This document shows positions 61,134 to 64,000 of a stretch of 64,000 nucleotides of DNA, in pieces (the first letter of the stretch is position 1; every line of letters starts with the position of its first letter). The notes beneath the pieces were generated by a model. The model saw only the letters and a program-made list of their open reading frames with translations. It had not been told where the DNA came from and ran no database searches. The stretch is from Chitinophagales bacterium (GTDB taxonomy: Bacteria > Bacteroidota > Bacteroidia > Chitinophagales > Chitinophagaceae). The stretch spans positions 248,001 to 312,000 of the forward strand of contig JACJXP010000001.1 in NCBI GenBank assembly GCA_020636575.1. Direction: 5' to 3'. The position numbers and the translations under genes are program-made.

Positions 61134-61526
61134 TTACATCATATAAAATTCCCATTGTATTCTGTCAGGATCTTTAAAAGCCACATATAACTTATTCAAC
61201 GCATTATCAAGTTTTACGCCGGTATTTTCGACACCTGCATCAAAAAGCCCTTTTGCAAAACGATGTAGTTCTGCTTCCGTTTGACAAGCAATAGCGATAT
61301 GATCCAGACCAACCTCGAACGGGCTGAACGAAGCAAATTCGCTATTTCTGGGATTTGCTTTTTTAAATGCCAGGTAAACACTGCCAATTGCAAAAATTAT
61401 CAGCTCAGGCGTATCAATTACCAAAGGCAGTCCTAAAATATCCCTGTAAAAATTTTTTGTAACTGCAAAATCCATTGAACGCAGAGCAATGTGATGAATA
61501 CCAGGTGTAAGGGGAGAAATAGACAT
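61134..61526 (-). CDS. VOC-family (glyoxalase-fold) protein
   Basis: 130 residues: two beta-alpha-beta-beta-beta modules starting with PGIHHIALRSMDFAVTKNFY and FEVGLDHIAIACQTEAELHR, and ending with FKDPDRIQWEFYMM. Candidate metal ligands are His in IHHIAL, His in LDHIAI and Glu in QWEFY. The family includes glyoxalases, dioxygenases and antibiotic-binding proteins; substrate unknown. It lies between two TPR kinase genes in one operon, with gaps of 13-16 bases, and may supply a small-molecule input or be a passenger. Confidence 0.85.
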   Translation of the reverse strand: MSISPLTPGIHHIALRSMDFAVTKNFYRDILGLPLVIDTPELIIFAIGSVYLAFKKANPRNSEFASFSPFEVGLDHIAIACQTEAELHRFAKGLFDAGVENTGVKLDNALNKLYVAFKDPDRIQWEFYMM

Positions 61527-61539
61527 AGTTTTCTATATT

Positions 61540-63615
61540 TTAATGTTGATGTGCTGGAAGCAAAATGAAAAATACTGTTCCTCCTCCTTCTTTCGTCTCA
61601 ACTTTCAGTTCCCCACCATGAGCCTTCACAATATCATAGCTCAGGCTTAGTCCTAGCCCGGTTCCTTCCCCGGTTGGTTTGGTGGTAAAGAAGGGTTGAA
61701 ATACTTTTTCTTTTACAGATGCCGGAATTCCGTTGCCGTTATCTTTAACTGAAATTATTACTTTTCCATCCTCCTTTTTTGTTGACACGATAACAGTTGG
61801 CTCATAGCCCTCAGCGTTCTGCGTTAGGCGTTCAGCTTTCTGCCTTTCATTAACGGCATAAAATGCATTGTTTATCAGGTTGAGAACAACTCTTCCAATT
61901 TCCTGGGGAACAAGATTCAACTTTGGAACATTTTCACCAAACGCCGTCTCAAACTTTGCATTAAATGACTTATCCTTTGCCCTGAAACCATGATATGCCA
62001 GTTTAAGATATTCATCGCATAATACATTAATATCAGTGGGTTCTCTTTGCCCACTACCACTCCGGCTATGCTGCAACATTCCTTTTATAATGCCATCAGC
62101 TCTTTTTCCATGATGAAGAATTTTCTCAAGATTTTGCCCCAGGTCATCTGCTATTGCTATTGCTTCTCCCGTATTTCCCTTCTGCAGTTCCTGTTTCATT
62201 TCCTGGATCAGTTCATTACTCAGATCTGAAAAATTATTGACGAAATTCAGAGGGTTTTGTATCTCATGAGCAATACCAGCGGTGAGTTCGCCCAGGCTAG
62301 CCATTTTTTCAGACTGAATAAGTTGCGACTGGGTAGCTTTTAATTGTGTAAGTGTTTCTTCTATTTTCGTTTTTTGCTCGTTGATCTCTTTATTCAGTTT
62401 GTTCAGCTCTTCATTTTTAAGCTGGGTCGCCATCATTTCCCTTTTGGCTTCTTCTGCTTTGTTGGTAATTTCCAGGCTTACGATCTTTTGGGTAAGTGCA
62501 TTCTTATTTAATACTTTTTCAAGTTCATTATAAGATTCAAACTGTTTTAAAGCTTCCTGAAAATCGCCTTTATCTTTATAATACTGATACAGTTGTTTTC
62601 TTATTCTGCTGATCAGGTCTATCGCATTTATTTCTTCAGCAATTTTTAATCCTTCATAGAAATTTGCCAGGGTTTTTTCATTATCGTTTCCGGAGATCCT
62701 GGTCTCAACCTCCCCAAGAAATAAAAGTATTTCAGCAACTCCACGAATATCCCCTATTGACTTTCTTAATTCCAGGCTTTGACCAGCATACTCTATTGCG
62801 TTTTGCTCATCCCCCTTTTCATAATATAGTTCTGCAAGATGGAGTAATACATTGGAGTGCCCCCTGGTATCATTGATACTTTGATTTACCGCTAGGCTTT
62901 TATCAAAGTATTGGATCGCTTCATCAAATCTTTTGAGTTTCAGATAACAATAACCGATATTGTCAAGACTTCCTGCTTCTCCCCACTTGTCGTTAAATTT
63001 GTGGCGTATCAGCTGGCCTTCTTTAAAATACCCCAATGCTTTTTCATATTCCTCGTTCTCTAAGTGAATGGTACCAATCATATTGGTAGGATAGGATCTG
63101 TACAATTCATTATCAATATCTTTTATTATTTCAAGACTCTCATACAAATGCTCCAGTGCTTTTTCAAAATTGCCCAACCGCTTATAAGTTACTCCCAGCT
63201 GATAATTATTGCCGGCCTGTTTTTCCATATATCCTATTTGCCTGGCAAACGTAAGAGCCTTGAATGATAAAGACAGGGATAGTTCAAGTTCCCCGAAATT
63301 GCGTCGTATACTGGCGAGGTATTCATAGCAATCTGCCTGCCCCTTTATTTCATTTAACTTTTCAAACAACGAAAGTGATTCGGTTAATAAAGCCAAGGCC
63401 TCCTTGTTCTTCGAAATTCTTAATTGAGCAAATCCCAATGACAGGCAGCCATTAGCCAATCCTTTTGTATAGCCGATCTCTCTTGACAGCCGGACAGATT
63501 CTTCAGCCAGCTTAAACGTTTGCTCGGAGTCTGTAAGCCGCACTCTCCAGGCTTCTTCATTAAGATCATCGATCTTTTCTTGAATTTTTGCTATGTCCTG
63601 ATTTTCATTCATCAA
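61540..63615 (-). CDS. Soluble TPR histidine kinase (copy B)
   Basis: 691 residues with the same plan as copy A: TPR units over residues 15-370 (ALEHLYESLEIIKDIDNELY, KALGYFKEGQLIRHKFNDKW), coiled coil, H-box GIAHEIQNPLNFVNNF, N-box LNLINNAFYAVNE, G1 DNGNGIPAS and G2 GTGLGLSLSY. The TPR half differs clearly from copy A while the catalytic half is almost identical in DNA, pointing to gene conversion or recent domain copying. The same RQKAERLTQNAEG insert follows the N-box. Confidence 0.92.
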   Translation of the reverse strand: MMNENQDIAKIQEKIDDLNEEAWRVRLTDSEQTFKLAEESVRLSREIGYTKGLANGCLSLGFAQLRISKNKEALALLTESLSLFEKLNEIKGQADCYEYLASIRRNFGELELSLSLSFKALTFARQIGYMEKQAGNNYQLGVTYKRLGNFEKALEHLYESLEIIKDIDNELYRSYPTNMIGTIHLENEEYEKALGYFKEGQLIRHKFNDKWGEAGSLDNIGYCYLKLKRFDEAIQYFDKSLAVNQSINDTRGHSNVLLHLAELYYEKGDEQNAIEYAGQSLELRKSIGDIRGVAEILLFLGEVETRISGNDNEKTLANFYEGLKIAEEINAIDLISRIRKQLYQYYKDKGDFQEALKQFESYNELEKVLNKNALTQKIVSLEITNKAEEAKREMMATQLKNEELNKLNKEINEQKTKIEETLTQLKATQSQLIQSEKMASLGELTAGIAHEIQNPLNFVNNFSDLSNELIQEMKQELQKGNTGEAIAIADDLGQNLEKILHHGKRADGIIKGMLQHSRSGSGQREPTDINVLCDEYLKLAYHGFRAKDKSFNAKFETAFGENVPKLNLVPQEIGRVVLNLINNAFYAVNERQKAERLTQNAEGYEPTVIVSTKKEDGKVIISVKDNGNGIPASVKEKVFQPFFTTKPTGEGTGLGLSLSYDIVKAHGGELKVETKEGGGTVFFILLPAHQH

Positions 63616-63621
63616 GGGTAT

Positions 63622-64000
63622 TTATAAACTGATAGTAAATACAGTACCTTCTCCCTCCATCGACTCAACTTCTATATCCCCACCATGAGCCTTCACAATA
63701 TCATAGCTCAGGCTTAGTCCTAGCCCGGTTCCTTCTCCCGTTGGTTTGGTGGTAAAGAAGGGTTGAAATACTTTTTCTTTTACAGATGCCGGAATTCCGT
63801 TGCCGTTATCTTTAACTGAAATTATTACTTTTCCATCCTCCTTTTTTGTTGACACGATAACAGTTGGCTCATAGCCCTCAGCGTTCTGCGTTAGGCGTTC
63901 AGCTTTCTGCCTTTCATTAACGGCATAAAATGCATTGTTGATCAGGTTCAGTATCACCCGGCCGATATCCTGCGGCACTACATTGATCTTTTGAATACTA
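63622..64000 (-). CDS. Histidine kinase, C-terminal part (copy C, continues past the window)
   Basis: The frame is open to the right edge (first visible codons read SIQKINVVPQDIGRV) and ends at 63622, six bases before copy B starts. Only the HATPase domain is visible: LNLINNAFYAVNE, the RQKAERLTQNAEG insert, DNGNGIPAS, PFFTTKPTGEG and GTGLGLSLSYDIV. It is nearly identical to copy B across this stretch. A start at a GTG near 63978 would cut the domain and is rejected. The remainder, probably with a TPR or other sensor half, is outside. Confidence 0.9.
   Translation of the reverse strand, partial: SIQKINVVPQDIGRVILNLINNAFYAVNERQKAERLTQNAEGYEPTVIVSTKKEDGKVIISVKDNGNGIPASVKEKVFQPFFTTKPTGEGTGLGLSLSYDIVKAHGGDIEVESMEGEGTVFTISL

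Noticed and set aside
59240..64000. Interpretation of the repeated kinase ends as a tandem repeat or phase-variable array
   Set aside because: The identical blocks are catalytic domains of three separate complete frames, with different sensor halves between them; no invertase or site-specific recombinase gene is nearby.
1..64000. CRISPR arrays, tRNA or rRNA genes, prophage or complete insertion sequences
   Set aside because: No regularly spaced direct repeats, cloverleaf-type sequences, integrase, transposase or phage structural genes were seen on reading both strands.

Overview
The window is a chromosomal segment of a Bacteroidota bacterium, most likely Chitinophagaceae or a close relative. 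Evidence: the short primary sigma factor beginning [10 protein letters not shown], a fused CcoN-CcoO oxidase subunit, a Sec/lipoprotein (clade II) nitrous oxide reductase, and many promoters with the Bacteroidota -7 element TAnnTTTG. No rRNA, tRNA, CRISPR array, integrase or complete insertion sequence was seen.

Layout. 1-14.3 kb is mostly housekeeping: a partial LptF/LptG permease, rpoD, ffh, rpsP, rimM, dinB, an M20 peptidase, a DPP-IV-like peptidase, a WG-repeat protein and an S4-domain RNA-binding protein whose truncated copy lies on the other side of the WG-repeat gene. 14.3-22.6 kb is a nitrous oxide reduction cluster: an Rrf2 regulator, divergent from cytochrome c, nosZ, a fasciclin lipoprotein, a membrane protein, nosL, nosD, nosF, nosY and a RIC/ScdA di-iron repair protein. 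22.7-24.8 kb holds two Hsp20 genes and a receiver-Crp fusion regulator. 24.8-33.7 kb is the cbb3 oxidase cluster (ccoI, ccoS, ccoNO, ccoQ, ccoP, ccoG, ccoH and a TauE/SafE-like gene), followed by a PAS histidine kinase and a second RIC gene. 36-46 kb is mixed: a small-RNA candidate, a lipoprotein, trmD, a Gfo/Idh/MocA protein, a desaturase, a BNR-repeat protein and adenine deaminase. 46-64 kb is dense in signalling: a giant propeller hybrid kinase, receivers, two class III nucleotide cyclases, a LytS/LytTR pair, an HD-YitT fusion, and three soluble kinases (two with visible TPRs, one cut by the window edge) with nearly identical catalytic ends.

How it fits together. A palindrome of form TGAY-N4-ATCA (Crp/Fnr type) occurs upstream of the Rrf2 gene, the nos operon, the first Hsp20 gene, the receiver-Crp/ccoI divergent pair, ccoS-ccoNOQP, the second RIC gene, a short untranslated candidate transcript, and a desaturase. 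In six cases a full or degenerate box is centred 35.5-36.5 bases before the last base of a good -7 element, which is the class II activator position. The inference is one low-oxygen or nitrosative regulon. The locally encoded receiver-Crp protein is the best candidate activator, the nearby PAS kinase may be its sensor, and the Rrf2 protein may repress nos through a perfect 13-bp inverted repeat lying over the nos -7 element.

Sequence quality: rimM, dinB and trmD carry clustered frameshifts. Because trmD is normally essential, local sequence or assembly errors are more likely than gene decay.
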